From Methanosarcina sp. (GTDB taxonomy: Archaea > Halobacteriota > Methanosarcinia > Methanosarcinales > Methanosarcinaceae): a stretch of DNA of 64,000 nt. The DNA is taken from contig NZ_JAQUVZ010000014.1 in NCBI RefSeq assembly GCF_028693135.1, positions 22,967 through 86,966 of the forward strand, given 5' to 3'. The translations under genes were made by a program, and so were the position numbers. The notes under the pieces were generated by a model. The model saw nothing but the letters and a program-made list of their open reading frames with translations. It was not told the origin of the DNA and searched no databases. Below are positions 50,597 to 60,127 of the stretch, piece after piece. Positions within the stretch are counted from its first letter, which is position 1. Every line of letters begins with the position of its first letter.

Positions 50597-51379
50597 ATGA
50601 ACACTTCAACCGAATCTGTTATCCTTAAACTCGGAGGCAGCGCCATTACTGACAAAGGCGCACATGAAGGGGTTGTAAAAGAGGCTGACCTTCTCAGGAT
50701 TGCACGGGAAGTTTCGGGCTTCCGGGGAAAAATGATTGTTGTACATGGAGCCGGCTCTTTCGGGCATGTCTATGCCAAAAAATACGGGCTTGACAGAAAT
50801 TTTGACCCCGAGGGGGCAATTGTAACGCATGAATCCGTAAAGAAACTTGCCTCAAGGGTAGTGGATGCCCTGAACAGTTTCGGAGTTATGGCTATTGCCG
50901 TGCATCCTATGGGCTGTACTGTTTGCAGAAACGGGAGGATACAAAGCATGTACCTCGACAGCATAAAACTCATGCTTGAAAAAGGCTTTGTCCCCGTACT
51001 GCACGGAGACGTTGTTATGGATCTCGAACTCGGGGCCTGCATCCTCTCGGGAGACCAGATAGTTCCCTATCTGGCAAAGGAACTCGGGATCACGCGGCTC
51101 GGATTGGGCTCGGCTGAAGATGGAGTGCTTGATAAGGATGGAAAACCGGTGCCTGAGATAACTCCTGAAAACTTTGAGGAGTTTCGGCAGTGTATCGGAG
51201 GTTCGGAAAGTACGGATGTTACAGGCGGAATGCTCGGGAAGGTGCTGGAACTTCTGGAACTCAGCAAAAATTCTAGTATCACTTCACATATATTCAATGC
51301 AGGAAAAGCGAATAATATTTACAGGTTCTTAAATGGGGAATCCATAGGGACCCGGATCAGTCCGGATAAAAGGGTATGA
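50597..51379 (+). CDS. isopentenyl phosphate kinase
   Basis: Converts isopentenyl phosphate to isopentenyl diphosphate, the archaeal branch of the mevalonate pathway. 260 aa, amino-acid-kinase fold: VILKLGGSAITDK (8-20), VVHGAGSFGHVYAKKYGL with the catalytic-type His at H57, and GDVVMDLELGACILSGDQIVPYLA. It ends 3 bp before fni, so the two are cotranscribed. Confidence 0.95.
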   Translation: MNTSTESVILKLGGSAITDKGAHEGVVKEADLLRIAREVSGFRGKMIVVHGAGSFGHVYAKKYGLDRNFDPEGAIVTHESVKKLASRVVDALNSFGVMAIAVHPMGCTVCRNGRIQSMYLDSIKLMLEKGFVPVLHGDVVMDLELGACILSGDQIVPYLAKELGITRLGLGSAEDGVLDKDGKPVPEITPENFEEFRQCIGGSESTDVTGGMLGKVLELLELSKNSSITSHIFNAGKANNIYRFLNGESIGTRISPDKRV

Positions 51380-51382
51380 AGT

Positions 51383-52480
51383 ATGATCAATACTACCTCA
51401 AGGCGAAAGATAGAACACCTGAAGCTCTGTGCTGAAAGCCCGGTTGAATCCCGGGGGGTCAGTGCGGGGTTTGAAGATGTGTCCCTGATCCACAGGGCGC
51501 TTCCTGAATTAAACATGGATGAGCTCGACCTTTCTGTGGACTTCCTTGGAAAACGTATGCAGGCCCCCTTTTTGATTGCATCCATAACAGGAGGGCACCC
51601 TGATACTATTCCTGTCAATGCTGCACTTGCGGCCGCAGCCGAAGAGCTGGGAGTTGGGATAGGGGTTGGCAGCCAGAGAGCTGCAATTGATGACCCTGCT
51701 CAGGAGGACTCTTTCAGGATTGTCAGGGATGAGGCTCCGAATACCTTTGTCTACGGAAATGTTGGGGCTGCCCAGATTCGCCAGTATGGGGTTGAGGGAG
51801 TAGAAAAACTAATTGAAATGATTGATGCCGATGCCCTTGCCATCCACCTTAATTTCTTACAGGAAGCCATCCAACCCGAAGGGGACAGGGATGCGACCGG
51901 CTGCCTGGACATGATTGCTGAAATATGTTCTACACTCAAAACACCAGTGATTGTGAAAGAGACCGGAGCAGGCATTTCCAGAGAAGATGCCCTTCTCCTT
52001 CAGAAAGCCGGAGTTTCTGCAATTGATGTCGGGGGCGTCGGGGGCACCAGCTGGGCAGGAGTCGAGGTCTACAGGGCAAAAGAAAGCAGGGATTCGGTTT
52101 CTGAACGTCTCGGAGAACTTTTCTGGGACTTTGGAATTCCTACTGTTGCCAGCTTAATCGAATCCAGGGTTTCCCTTCCGATTATAGCAACAGGCGGGGT
52201 CCGGACAGGGCTTGATATTGCAAAATCCATCGTCCTCGGAGCCAGTGCGGCAAGTGCAGCCCTGCCCTTTGTGGGACCTTCTCTTGAAGGAAAAAAATCG
52301 GTTGTCAGTGTCCTCTCCTGCATGCTGAATGAATTCAGGGCTGCGATGTTTCTTTGCGGTTGTGCAAACATCCAGGCTCTGCATAATGCACCGGTTGTTG
52401 TTACCGGATGGACACTTGAATACCTCGAGCAGCGCGGTTTTGACGTAAAAGACTATTCTTTACCCAAAAATACACTTTAA
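51383..52480 (+). CDS. fni: type 2 isopentenyl-diphosphate delta-isomerase
   Basis: FMN- and Mg-dependent interconversion of IPP and DMAPP. 365 aa. RKIEHLKLCAESPVESRGVSAGFEDVSLIHRALPELNMDELDLSVDFLGK is the family start. Further motifs are PFLIASITGG, VGSQRAAIDDP, HLNFLQEAIQPEGDRDA, VKETGAGISREDA and IATGGVRTGLDIAKSIVLGA (phosphate-binding end of the barrel). Immediately downstream of isopentenyl phosphate kinase. Confidence 0.96.
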   Translation: MINTTSRRKIEHLKLCAESPVESRGVSAGFEDVSLIHRALPELNMDELDLSVDFLGKRMQAPFLIASITGGHPDTIPVNAALAAAAEELGVGIGVGSQRAAIDDPAQEDSFRIVRDEAPNTFVYGNVGAAQIRQYGVEGVEKLIEMIDADALAIHLNFLQEAIQPEGDRDATGCLDMIAEICSTLKTPVIVKETGAGISREDALLLQKAGVSAIDVGGVGGTSWAGVEVYRAKESRDSVSERLGELFWDFGIPTVASLIESRVSLPIIATGGVRTGLDIAKSIVLGASAASAALPFVGPSLEGKKSVVSVLSCMLNEFRAAMFLCGCANIQALHNAPVVVTGWTLEYLEQRGFDVKDYSLPKNTL

Positions 52481-52548
52481 TAAAAGGAAGAGAAACTGTA
52501 ATTATTTCCTCGTCCCTTTCTTTTATCCCTAATATGCCTGCACAGCCC

Positions 52549-52676
52549 ATTACATATTTATTCGATTACATATTTATTCGACTACATATTTATTCGATTA
52601 CAGATTTATTCGATTACAGATTTATTCGATTACAGATTTATTCGATTACAGATTTATTCGATTACAGATTTATTCC
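52549..52676 (+). repeat. eight consecutive 16-bp units downstream of fni
   Basis: ATTACATATTTATTCG at 52549 and 52565, a variant at 52581 (ACTACA...), then ATTACAGATTTATTCG at 52597, 52613, 52629, 52645 and 52661 (last base C). There is no spacer between units. The units form a T-to-G block change, suggesting expansion of one variant. Fully intergenic. Confidence 0.9.
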
Positions 52677-52799
52677 ATGACAATGTTTATACGTAAAACG
52701 GAAGTAATGTCTCAAAAGAAAATAGTTAATATTAGTTAATATTAACATGAGAATCGGTTTATCTCTCTGAACTCTTAATCAGGGAAAAAGTAATTAGCT

Positions 52800-53039
52800 T
52801 TGTTTCCCTTTAGGTATACCGGAAGAGTAAAAGAACGCCGTTTATTAAGACTGCATGAGAATGCCAGAATTATTCATGATTTCATCTGGAACACCTGGAA
52901 GCAGTTTATCTGGGATTTGCAGGGTCTGACTGCGGCAAGGTCCTTTAAAAGGAAAAGATCGTACGTAACAAATTGGCTGAGAAGCTGTCAGTTTATTGTC
53001 TGTCAATTTATTGTCTGTCAATTTATTGTAATACCTTAA
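52800..53039 (+). pseudogene. possible transposase-like N-terminal fragment
   Basis: A 79-codon frame reading FRYTGRVKERRLLRLHENAR and IIHDFIWNTWKQFIWDL, which faintly resembles the N-terminus of IS605-type TnpB proteins, then RSFKRKRSYVTNWLRS. It ends in three in-frame 15-bp tandem units (52986-53030) that encode CQFIV repeats. No ribosome-binding site and no continuing homology. It may be a decayed insertion-sequence fragment, or non-coding. Confidence 0.3.
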
Positions 53040-54120
53040 ATACTGAAATACCGTAAAATAAATAGTTAATTTTTCTGGTAATTCAGATAATTATAATTAC
53101 CATAATAGAAGTTAGCAGAATAGAAATATGTCAAATTACCTTCATTAAGCAAAGCAAGGATTAGCTCCTTAATGAAATTACTAGTTTGAATACCAATTTC
53201 CCGGGATAAAGACCTTATAAACATTAATTTGGTTAATTTTCTCCCTGGGATATACTCTTTAAATTCATTAACTCAGGACCAATTCAAATAATTGGTTCTT
53301 TAAAAGTCTTGATTTAAGAATCAACTTCTTAAAACCATTTATTAGGGCCATTTATGGAATTGTTAAATTAAAGGTCACTTCTCAGATTCATTGAATCAGG
53401 AATTATTCATAGGATCAACTGGAATAAGGGATAAATTATAAAAAATTCATTCAGGCAAGTATTGAAGTGAGTTCCATACCTGATCAACTGGAATATGGAA
53501 AATACTGGAATGAAGGAAAATAAACTGTTGGAATATGAAGACATATCATTCGAATCTGAAAAAACAGGTTATTCGAATCTGAAAAAACAGGTCATTTGAA
53601 TCTGAAGAAACAGGGTTATTGGATATAGGAAATAGGTTAGTAAAGTCATTTAAAGGTAAAAGCTTACCCCTTAATTTGGAACATGTTTGGAATCAGGCTT
53701 TTTGAGAAATAGTTGTGACTAAGGAAGGATACTGAAAGTGCCTGTAGATCAAACTCGGAACCGGAATTCTCTCAATGGGTCGGAAAGCCCTTTGAAAATC
53801 TGTATTGCATGAGAACAGCATCAGTGGTAGTTTTCCGGAAATTCGGGCAGGTCAAAATATTTGTATACTGAAACAAATATATATATAAAGTGGTATTCTT
53901 CTGCTAGGAACTGCAGCCTGGTGTATTATCCTCCAGGGGATAATTTCTTCAAGGGTATAAGAGGTAGCTTTTAGAAGTGACTTTTCTAAAACGATTCTAT
54001 ACTTCTCTACTATACCGTTTACATTCATGGTCATTGATTTAAGCCCGTTACCTGATTCGTTTTGAGGTTTCGGTTTCACAAGGATTAAAAACTAAAAAAT
54101 TTAATAAGAGGTTAAAAAAT
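53040..54120. other. 1.1-kb gene-free region before RNase J
   Basis: AT-rich with repeated secondary structure. AGGACCAATT-CAAAT-AATTGGTTCT (53275-53299) is a 10-bp stem with one G-T pair. TTGATT-TAAG-AATCAA (53309-53324) is a perfect hairpin. Three 23-bp tandem units lie at 53548-53616. ATTTGT/ACAAAT arms stand next to a long TATA run (53876-53888). RNase J's own promoter should lie in the last 60 bp. No supported ORF (a 75-aa minus frame at 53852 lacks signals). Confidence 0.5.
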
Positions 54121-55464
54121 ATGACTGAAATAGGAATTGTCGCAGTCGGCGGCTACAATGAAATGGGCCGCAATATGACTGCTATTATTATAGGTGAAGA
54201 TATCGTCATTCTGGATATGGGGCTCAGGCTTGACCGGGTTCAAATTCATGAAGATGTTGAAATTGACAAGATGCATTCTCTTGAACTGATCGAGATGGGT
54301 GCAATCCCTGATGATACTATCATGAAAGAAATCAATGGGACTGTCAGGGCAATCGTCTGTACTCACGGACACCTTGACCACATAGGTGCGATTCCGAAAC
54401 TTGCCCACAGGTATAACGCTCCTATACTTGCTACCCCCTATACTGCAGCTATCATCAAACAGCAGATCGATTCTGAGCGCAAGTTCGAGGTCTGCAACAG
54501 AGTCATTCCTTTACAGGCAGGTGGAACCTACCAGGTTACGGAAGATATTTCTATAGAATTCATCAGGGTCCAGCACAGCATTATCGATTGTGTACTTGCA
54601 GCTGTGCACACTCCAGCAGGTGCTGTTCTTTATGCCTGTGATTTCAAGCTGGACAGGACTCCTACTATGGGCGATGCTCCTGATTTCGAGCGCTTCAAAG
54701 CCCTCGGAAAGGAAGGGGTTATTGCAATGATTGTAGAAAGTACGAACGCAGGGCGCTCAGGAAAAACCCCCTCGGAACAGATCGCAAAGGACATGGTCAG
54801 GGATGTACTGCTTGGGACAGAAGAATCCGATGTGGGCATGATCATTACGACTTTTGCCTCTCACATTGCCAGGCTCAAAGCGATTATCGAGGCTGCCGAG
54901 GAAATGGGCAGAATTCCGGTGCTTATGGGGCGTTCTATGGAACGTTATGTGAGCGCAGCCAGGGATGTAGGCTACCTTGATCTGCCCTCCAATGTAGAGA
55001 TTTACGGCATGAGAAAAGATGTCGATAGGGCATTTAAGCGCATCATGCAGGAAGGCAAGAACAAGTATCTGCCTATTGTTACCGGACACCAGGGGGAGCC
55101 AGGCTCCATTCTCGTGCGGGTTGCAAACGGGGAAACGCCTTACTCAATTGATCCCGGAGACAAGATTATTTTCTCCGCAAATGTGATCCCGAGCCCAATG
55201 ACTCAGGCAAACCGCTATGCTCTTGAGACCAAACTCAGGATGAGGGGTGGCAGGATCTATGATGATGTTCACGTATCAGGGCACGCTTACAGGGAAGATC
55301 ACTGGGAGCTTTTGCGAATGGTAAATCCTGAGCATGTTATTCCTGCTCATGGGAATATGGAAATGCATGGACACTACATCGAGATGGCAGAAGATGCGGG
55401 GTATGTACTCGGAGATACCGTACACCTTCTCCGAAACGGCGAAGTGTTATATATAGAAGAGTAA
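54121..55464 (+). CDS. ribonuclease J (beta-CASP, archaeal)
   Basis: 447 aa metallo-beta-lactamase/beta-CASP nuclease. Zinc motif THGHLDHIGAIPKLAHRY (near 80-97), HSIIDCVLAAVHTPAGAVLYACDFKLD, beta-CASP motifs with TTFASHIARLKAIIEAAEEMGR, VTGHQGEPGSILVR, and the C-terminal HVSGHAYREDHWELLRMVNPEHVIPAHG. Archaeal RNase J is a 5'-3' exoribonuclease. It lacks the long C-terminal domain of bacterial RNase J. It lies 29 bp before the prenyl synthase gene. Confidence 0.94.
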   Translation: MTEIGIVAVGGYNEMGRNMTAIIIGEDIVILDMGLRLDRVQIHEDVEIDKMHSLELIEMGAIPDDTIMKEINGTVRAIVCTHGHLDHIGAIPKLAHRYNAPILATPYTAAIIKQQIDSERKFEVCNRVIPLQAGGTYQVTEDISIEFIRVQHSIIDCVLAAVHTPAGAVLYACDFKLDRTPTMGDAPDFERFKALGKEGVIAMIVESTNAGRSGKTPSEQIAKDMVRDVLLGTEESDVGMIITTFASHIARLKAIIEAAEEMGRIPVLMGRSMERYVSAARDVGYLDLPSNVEIYGMRKDVDRAFKRIMQEGKNKYLPIVTGHQGEPGSILVRVANGETPYSIDPGDKIIFSANVIPSPMTQANRYALETKLRMRGGRIYDDVHVSGHAYREDHWELLRMVNPEHVIPAHGNMEMHGHYIEMAEDAGYVLGDTVHLLRNGEVLYIEE

Positions 55465-55493
55465 TCCTATAATGAAAACCCCCCCGTGTTCTC

Positions 55494-56468
55494 GTGATGC
55501 TTATGATGCTTATTGATGAGATCAAAAAAAGAAGTTCACATGTTGATGCTGCAATTGACGAATTGCTTCCAATAACCCGTCCCGAGGAGCTGTATAAAGC
55601 TTCTCGCTATCTCGTAGACGCAGGCGGAAAGCGCCTTCGTCCGGCAGTCCTTATCCTGGCGGCAGAAGCTGTCGGCTCCGATCTCAAGTCCGTTTTGCCT
55701 GCAGCAGTGGCAGTGGAACTTGTACATAATTTCACCCTGATCCATGATGATATTATGGATAAGGATGACATCCGCAGGGGAATGCCAGCAGTCCATGTTA
55801 AATGGGGTGAAGCCGGAGCTATCCTTGCCGGAGACACCCTTTACTCTAAAGCTTTTGAGATCCTTTCAAAGGTCGACAACGAACCTGTAAGGATTTTAAA
55901 GTGCATGGATGTCCTTTCAAAGACCTGTACCGAAATCTGTGAAGGGCAGTGGCTTGACATGGACTTTGAAGCAAGGGACAGGGTGACGGAACTTGAGTAC
56001 ATCGAAATGGTGGAAAAGAAAACCTCCGTCCTTTATGCAGCTGCAGCCAAGATCGGAGCTCTCCTCGGTGGAGCATCGGACGAAGTTTCCGAGGCTTTAT
56101 CCGAATATGGGCGTCTTATAGGAATTGGCTTCCAGATGTACGATGATGTCCTGGACATGGTCTCTCCTGAAGAAGTGCTCGGAAAGGTGAGAGGCAGTGA
56201 CCTTATGGAAGGGAAGCATACCCTGATCGTCATTGACGCTTTCGGGAAAGGTGTAAATCTGGGTATCTTCGGGAAAGGGGCAGCTACGCTCGAAGAAACT
56301 GAAGCAGCCGTCCTGGCTCTGACCGAATGTGGGTCTCTCGATTACGTAAAAAATCTTGCAATCTCATATATCAATCAAGGAAAGGCAAAACTGGATGTTC
56401 TCAGAGACTGTCCTGAAAAGGAACTTCTCCTCCAGATTGCTGATTATATGATTGCAAGGGAATACTGA
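55494..56468 (+). CDS. idsA: trans-polyprenyl diphosphate synthase (geranylgeranyl/farnesyl type)
   Basis: Condenses IPP with allylic diphosphates to the chains used for archaeal lipids. 324 aa. First Asp-rich motif D85-D86-I-M-D89 (HNFTLIHDDIMDKDDIRRG), second D217-D218-V-L-D221; AGGKRLRPAVLILAAEA near the start. Phe five residues before the first motif fits archaeal type I short-chain synthases. Start uncertain: GTG 55494, ATG 55497, 55503 and 55506 are all in frame. It belongs to the mvk-ipk-fni-RNase J-idsA gene order common in archaea. Confidence 0.93.
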   Translation: MMLMMLIDEIKKRSSHVDAAIDELLPITRPEELYKASRYLVDAGGKRLRPAVLILAAEAVGSDLKSVLPAAVAVELVHNFTLIHDDIMDKDDIRRGMPAVHVKWGEAGAILAGDTLYSKAFEILSKVDNEPVRILKCMDVLSKTCTEICEGQWLDMDFEARDRVTELEYIEMVEKKTSVLYAAAAKIGALLGGASDEVSEALSEYGRLIGIGFQMYDDVLDMVSPEEVLGKVRGSDLMEGKHTLIVIDAFGKGVNLGIFGKGAATLEETEAAVLALTECGSLDYVKNLAISYINQGKAKLDVLRDCPEKELLLQIADYMIAREY

Positions 56469-56660
56469 AGTTTCTGATAATTTATTTTTCTTGAAGGATT
56501 GCGGCAGATTCTGCTGCAATTCGAGAATTCTTTCTTACTATTTTTCTGGTTTTTTGAGGCTGATGCCATAAGACAAAATCAGTTTTTCAGGTTTTGAAGG
56601 CGAGGCTGGATGTGGGTTAGCCGCTCTGCTCCAGGGAACTATTTTATAAAAGAAGAAAAA

Positions 56661-56679
56661 GGCAGGATCTAGTCCTGCC
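56661..56679 (-). terminator. hairpin plus T-tract terminating ppdK
   Basis: GGCAGGA-TCTAG-TCCTGCC is a perfect 7-bp stem with a 5-nt loop, 14 nt after the ppdK stop. On the minus strand it is followed by TTTTTCTTCTTTT. The design resembles a bacterial intrinsic terminator; in archaea the T-run alone may be what counts. Confidence 0.75.
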
Positions 56680-56692
56680 AGAGTTTTAAATT

Positions 56693-59353
56693 TTAGATTT
56701 TTTGTTTTGCGTTTTTGGCTTCGATTGTGCTCTGCGCAGCTACGAGTCTTGCAATTGGGACTCTGTAGGGGGAGCAACTAACATAGTCAATGCCTATCTG
56801 GTGGGCAAAGACTATGGACCTCGGCTCTCCGCCGTGTTCTCCGCAGATCCCTATCTTGAGCTCGGGTTTGACGGAGCGTCCTTTTTGTATGCCGATCTTC
56901 ATGAGCTCGCCTACGCCTTCCTGATCCAGGACTGCAAAGGGGTCGTGTTCAAGGATGCCTGCCTTCTGGTAGATAGGCACGAATTTGGATACGTCGTCCC
57001 TGCTGAACCCGAAGGTCGTCTGGGTCAGGTCGTTTGTCCCGAAGGAGAAGAAGTCGGCTTCCTTTGCGATCTGATCTGCGATGATTGCAGCTCTGGGCAG
57101 TTCGATCATGGTTCCTACCTTGTAGTCGATCTTGATGCCTTTTTCAGCCATGACAGTTTCTGCCATCTTACAGACTTCCTCTTTGGAGAGAGTGAGTTCC
57201 TTTACAAGGCCCACAAGAGGGATCATGATCTCAGGAACAATCTCCATTCCCTCGGCTGCAAGTTCACAGGCGGCCTCCATTATTGCACGTACCTGCATGT
57301 TGTAGATTTCGGGGTAGGTGATTCCGAGCCTGCAGCCCCTATGCCCGAGCATAGGGTTTAGCTCCTTCAGAGAAACCACACGCTTGATGATATTCTTGAT
57401 ATCATCGATCTTCCCGCAATCCCCTGAGGTTTCAAGTTCTCTGAGCTTTTCATCGAGCTCTTCTTTATCAGGAAGGAACTCGTGCAGAGGTGGGTCAAGG
57501 AGCCTGATGGTTACAGGCATGCCTTCCATGCTGCGGAAGATTCCGAGGAAGTCTTCTTTCTGCATGGGGAGCAGTTTCTTGAGAGCTTTTTTCCTGGTCT
57601 TCTCATCTTCGGCCATGATCATTTCCCTGACTGCGGGGATCCGGTCTTCACCGAAGAACATGTGCTCTGTCCTGCAAAGCCCGATACCTTCTGCACCGAG
57701 TTCGCGGGCAAGGGCTGCATCAGCTGGGTTGTCAGCGTTTGTCCTTACTCCGAGAGTTCTTATCTCGTCAGCCCAGGTGAGCAGTTTTCTCAGATCGTAA
57801 TTTATTTCGGCATCAATCAGGTCTACTTTCCCGATTATGACGCTTCCGAGAGTTCCATCGATCGTAATATATTCATGCTCTTTGATGGTAAAGCCGTTTA
57901 CCATGAAGATGGCTTTCTTAATATCGATTGAGATCTCTCCACAGCCAACGACACAGGGTTTGCCCATTCCTCTACCAACGACTGCTGCGTGAGAGGTCAT
58001 TCCCCCGCGCACGGTAAGGACTCCCTGCGCAGCTGCCATGCCTCCGATGTCTTCCGGAGAGGTTTCGGTACGGACAAGAATTGTCTTTTCGCCTAATTCT
58101 GCCATCTCTTCAGCAGCTTCGGCAGTAAAGACCACCTTTCCGACAGCGGCTCCGGGAGATGCGGGAAGCCCTGTTGCAATTATGTCTAGTTTTACTTTCG
58201 GGTCAATCCTCGGGTGCAGGAGCTGGTCGATGTTTTCGGCTTTGACTCTGGTTACTGCAGTTTCCTTGTCTATGAGCCCTTCTGCCACCATGTCCGTTGC
58301 AATCTTTACGGCTGCAGCAGCTGTACGCTTTCCGGTTCTGGTCTGCAGCATATAGAGTTTTCCTTCCTGAATGGTAAACTCTATGTCTTGCATGTCCTTG
58401 AAGTGAGATTCAAGTCTCTGGCAGATATCCACAAGCTGGGAATAGGCTTCCGGGATTTCGTCTCCGAGAGTATTAATATACTTAGGGGTCCTGATCCCGG
58501 CAACCACATCTTCGCCCTGTGCATTAATGAGGTATTCTCCGAAGAACTTCTTTTCACCTGTAGAAGGGTTTCTTGTAAAAGCAACGCCTGTTCCTGAGGT
58601 GTTTCCTCTGTTACCATAAACCATGGTTTGTACAGTAACAGCTGTGCCCCAGTTGTCACCAATGCCATTGAGCTTCCTGTAGGTGATGGCTCTCTGGTTA
58701 TTCCATGAATCAAAAACAGCATTAATTGCCAGTTGAAGCTGAACTTTAGGGTCCTGGGGGAACTCAAATCCTTTTTCGAGTTTGATTACTTCCTTAAATC
58801 TCTCTACCAACTCTTTCAATGCTTTTGAATCGAGGTCAGTGTCGGACTTAACTCCCAATTCCTTTTTCTTGTCCGAAATTAAGGAATCGAATTTCCTAAA
58901 TTCAACTCCGAGCACCACGTCCCCAAACATGGCGATAAACCTTCTGTAGCAGTCGTAAGCGAATCTTTCATCATTAACTTTCTTTGCGAGTCCGTGTACG
59001 GATTTGTCCGTGAGCCCCAGATTCAGGACGGTGTCCATCATCCCCGGCATGGACACTCTGGCTCCGGACCTTACAGAAACAAGTAATGGATCTTCAGGGT
59101 CTCCCAATTTTTTATTATTTTGTTTTTCTAATCGATCGATTGCTTCTTCGACCTGTCTGAGCACTTCTGCGGAATAGTTCTTCTTCTTGAGATAGAGTAC
59201 ACAAACTTCGGTTGTTATTGTAAAGCCTGGTGGTACGGGAATTCCGAGATTTGCCATCTCGGCAAGGTTTGCACCCTTACCTCCGAGCAGGTCTTTCATA
59301 CTACTTTTGCCGTCAGTTACATCTTTTCCAAAAAAATATACGAACTTAGACAA
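56693..59353 (-). CDS. ppdK: pyruvate, phosphate dikinase
   Basis: Interconverts pyruvate + ATP + Pi and PEP + AMP + PPi. 886 aa from TTG 59353, preceded by GGAGGAG; an ATG nine codons earlier overlaps that site. ATP-grasp domain: GGKGANLAEMANLGIPVPPGFTITTE, SVRSGARVSMPGMMDTVLNLG. Phosphohistidine domain: GGMTSHAAVVGRGMGKPCVVGC with the catalytic His near 456. PEP/pyruvate barrel: GIGLCRTEHMFF, HRGCRLGITYPEIYNMQ, FFSFGTNDLTQTTFGFSRDD. The PPDK length and the GMMDTVLNLG phrase separate it from PEP synthase. It probably acts in gluconeogenic PEP formation. Confidence 0.97.
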   Translation of the reverse strand: MSKFVYFFGKDVTDGKSSMKDLLGGKGANLAEMANLGIPVPPGFTITTEVCVLYLKKKNYSAEVLRQVEEAIDRLEKQNNKKLGDPEDPLLVSVRSGARVSMPGMMDTVLNLGLTDKSVHGLAKKVNDERFAYDCYRRFIAMFGDVVLGVEFRKFDSLISDKKKELGVKSDTDLDSKALKELVERFKEVIKLEKGFEFPQDPKVQLQLAINAVFDSWNNQRAITYRKLNGIGDNWGTAVTVQTMVYGNRGNTSGTGVAFTRNPSTGEKKFFGEYLINAQGEDVVAGIRTPKYINTLGDEIPEAYSQLVDICQRLESHFKDMQDIEFTIQEGKLYMLQTRTGKRTAAAAVKIATDMVAEGLIDKETAVTRVKAENIDQLLHPRIDPKVKLDIIATGLPASPGAAVGKVVFTAEAAEEMAELGEKTILVRTETSPEDIGGMAAAQGVLTVRGGMTSHAAVVGRGMGKPCVVGCGEISIDIKKAIFMVNGFTIKEHEYITIDGTLGSVIIGKVDLIDAEINYDLRKLLTWADEIRTLGVRTNADNPADAALARELGAEGIGLCRTEHMFFGEDRIPAVREMIMAEDEKTRKKALKKLLPMQKEDFLGIFRSMEGMPVTIRLLDPPLHEFLPDKEELDEKLRELETSGDCGKIDDIKNIIKRVVSLKELNPMLGHRGCRLGITYPEIYNMQVRAIMEAACELAAEGMEIVPEIMIPLVGLVKELTLSKEEVCKMAETVMAEKGIKIDYKVGTMIELPRAAIIADQIAKEADFFSFGTNDLTQTTFGFSRDDVSKFVPIYQKAGILEHDPFAVLDQEGVGELMKIGIQKGRSVKPELKIGICGEHGGEPRSIVFAHQIGIDYVSCSPYRVPIARLVAAQSTIEAKNAKQKI

Positions 59354-59441
59354 TGATTCTCCTCCCTGAAACGAGATCATTAATCGGAGTTAGAGTCTGG
59401 ATTTTCCTCAGACTTATGGTCTGGTCGTTGCCAACAATGTC

Positions 59442-59456
59442 CATTTAATATATAAG
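59442..59456 (-). promoter_or_regulatory. ppdK TATA box
   Basis: On the minus strand CTTATATATTAAATG matches an archaeal TATA element. Transcription would start about 25 bp on, near 59420, giving a ~65-nt leader before the TTG start. Confidence 0.55.
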
Positions 59457-59664
59457 CTTGTGGTTTCCTTTTCCTCTTTTTTATACTTTACTCTATCAAT
59501 TTAGTTGAGTTCGATGTATAATATAGGTCTTGCGATATCTTTATATATAATAAGCATAGACTACATATGCTTTTCAGTCTATAATATATATTATTATTCG
59601 TGACTGACAGTTTAATCCACTCGAAGCCGGGGCATTCTACCCTTTGCAGAGAGGCATAATATTC

Positions 59665-59934
59665 GTGGCTGATATGAAACGACTCGGTACAGTACTGCAC
59701 AGGTCAGGTCTAAGAAACCTGATACTTAGAGGGGATGAGGTAAAATCCGATAACGTCTCAGGTAGTCTCCCAAAGTTGAATTCGGTTGTTGTTGACAAGG
59801 CCCTGAACCGGATTGGTACAATTGGCAGTGTCTTTGGACCTGTAAACCATCCATATTTTTTAGTGAAGGGCTTTAAGCAAATTCCGGATTCAGAAATTCG
59901 GGCTCTAGTCAATGAAAGAGTCTATATTCGGTGA
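59665..59934 (+). CDS. H/ACA ribonucleoprotein subunit Gar1
   Basis: Part of the archaeal H/ACA RNP (with Cbf5, Nop10, L7Ae) that converts uridine to pseudouridine under guide RNAs. About 89 aa from GTG 59665 (MADMKRLGTVLHRSGLRNLILRG); ATG 59674 is an alternative. VVDKALNRIGTIGSVFGPVNHPYFLVKG is the Gar1 beta-barrel core. Divergent from ppdK, and upstream of tfb, a common archaeal pairing. Confidence 0.9.
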   Translation: MADMKRLGTVLHRSGLRNLILRGDEVKSDNVSGSLPKLNSVVVDKALNRIGTIGSVFGPVNHPYFLVKGFKQIPDSEIRALVNERVYIR

Positions 59935-60127
59935 AATATCTGATATTTGATGAATATTCTAATCCGTTATTATGGTTAAACTTTAACTGGTTTATATGCT
60001 TTTTGCTAGTAATAGCCGCAAGTTTTCTTGTCCCTTCTTTTATATATATACTGTAATATATACTGTGCAGACTTGAGATTGCAGGAAATCATAAACATAG
60101 TCATGTTAATTTGTAAGGTGATATAAT

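Noticed and set aside
52549..52676. Possible CRISPR array
   Set aside because: Units are contiguous 16-mers with no unique spacers and no cas genes nearby.
56702..57361. 219-codon plus-strand frame opposite ppdK
   Set aside because: Antisense shadow of a highly biased coding gene; no signals or homology.
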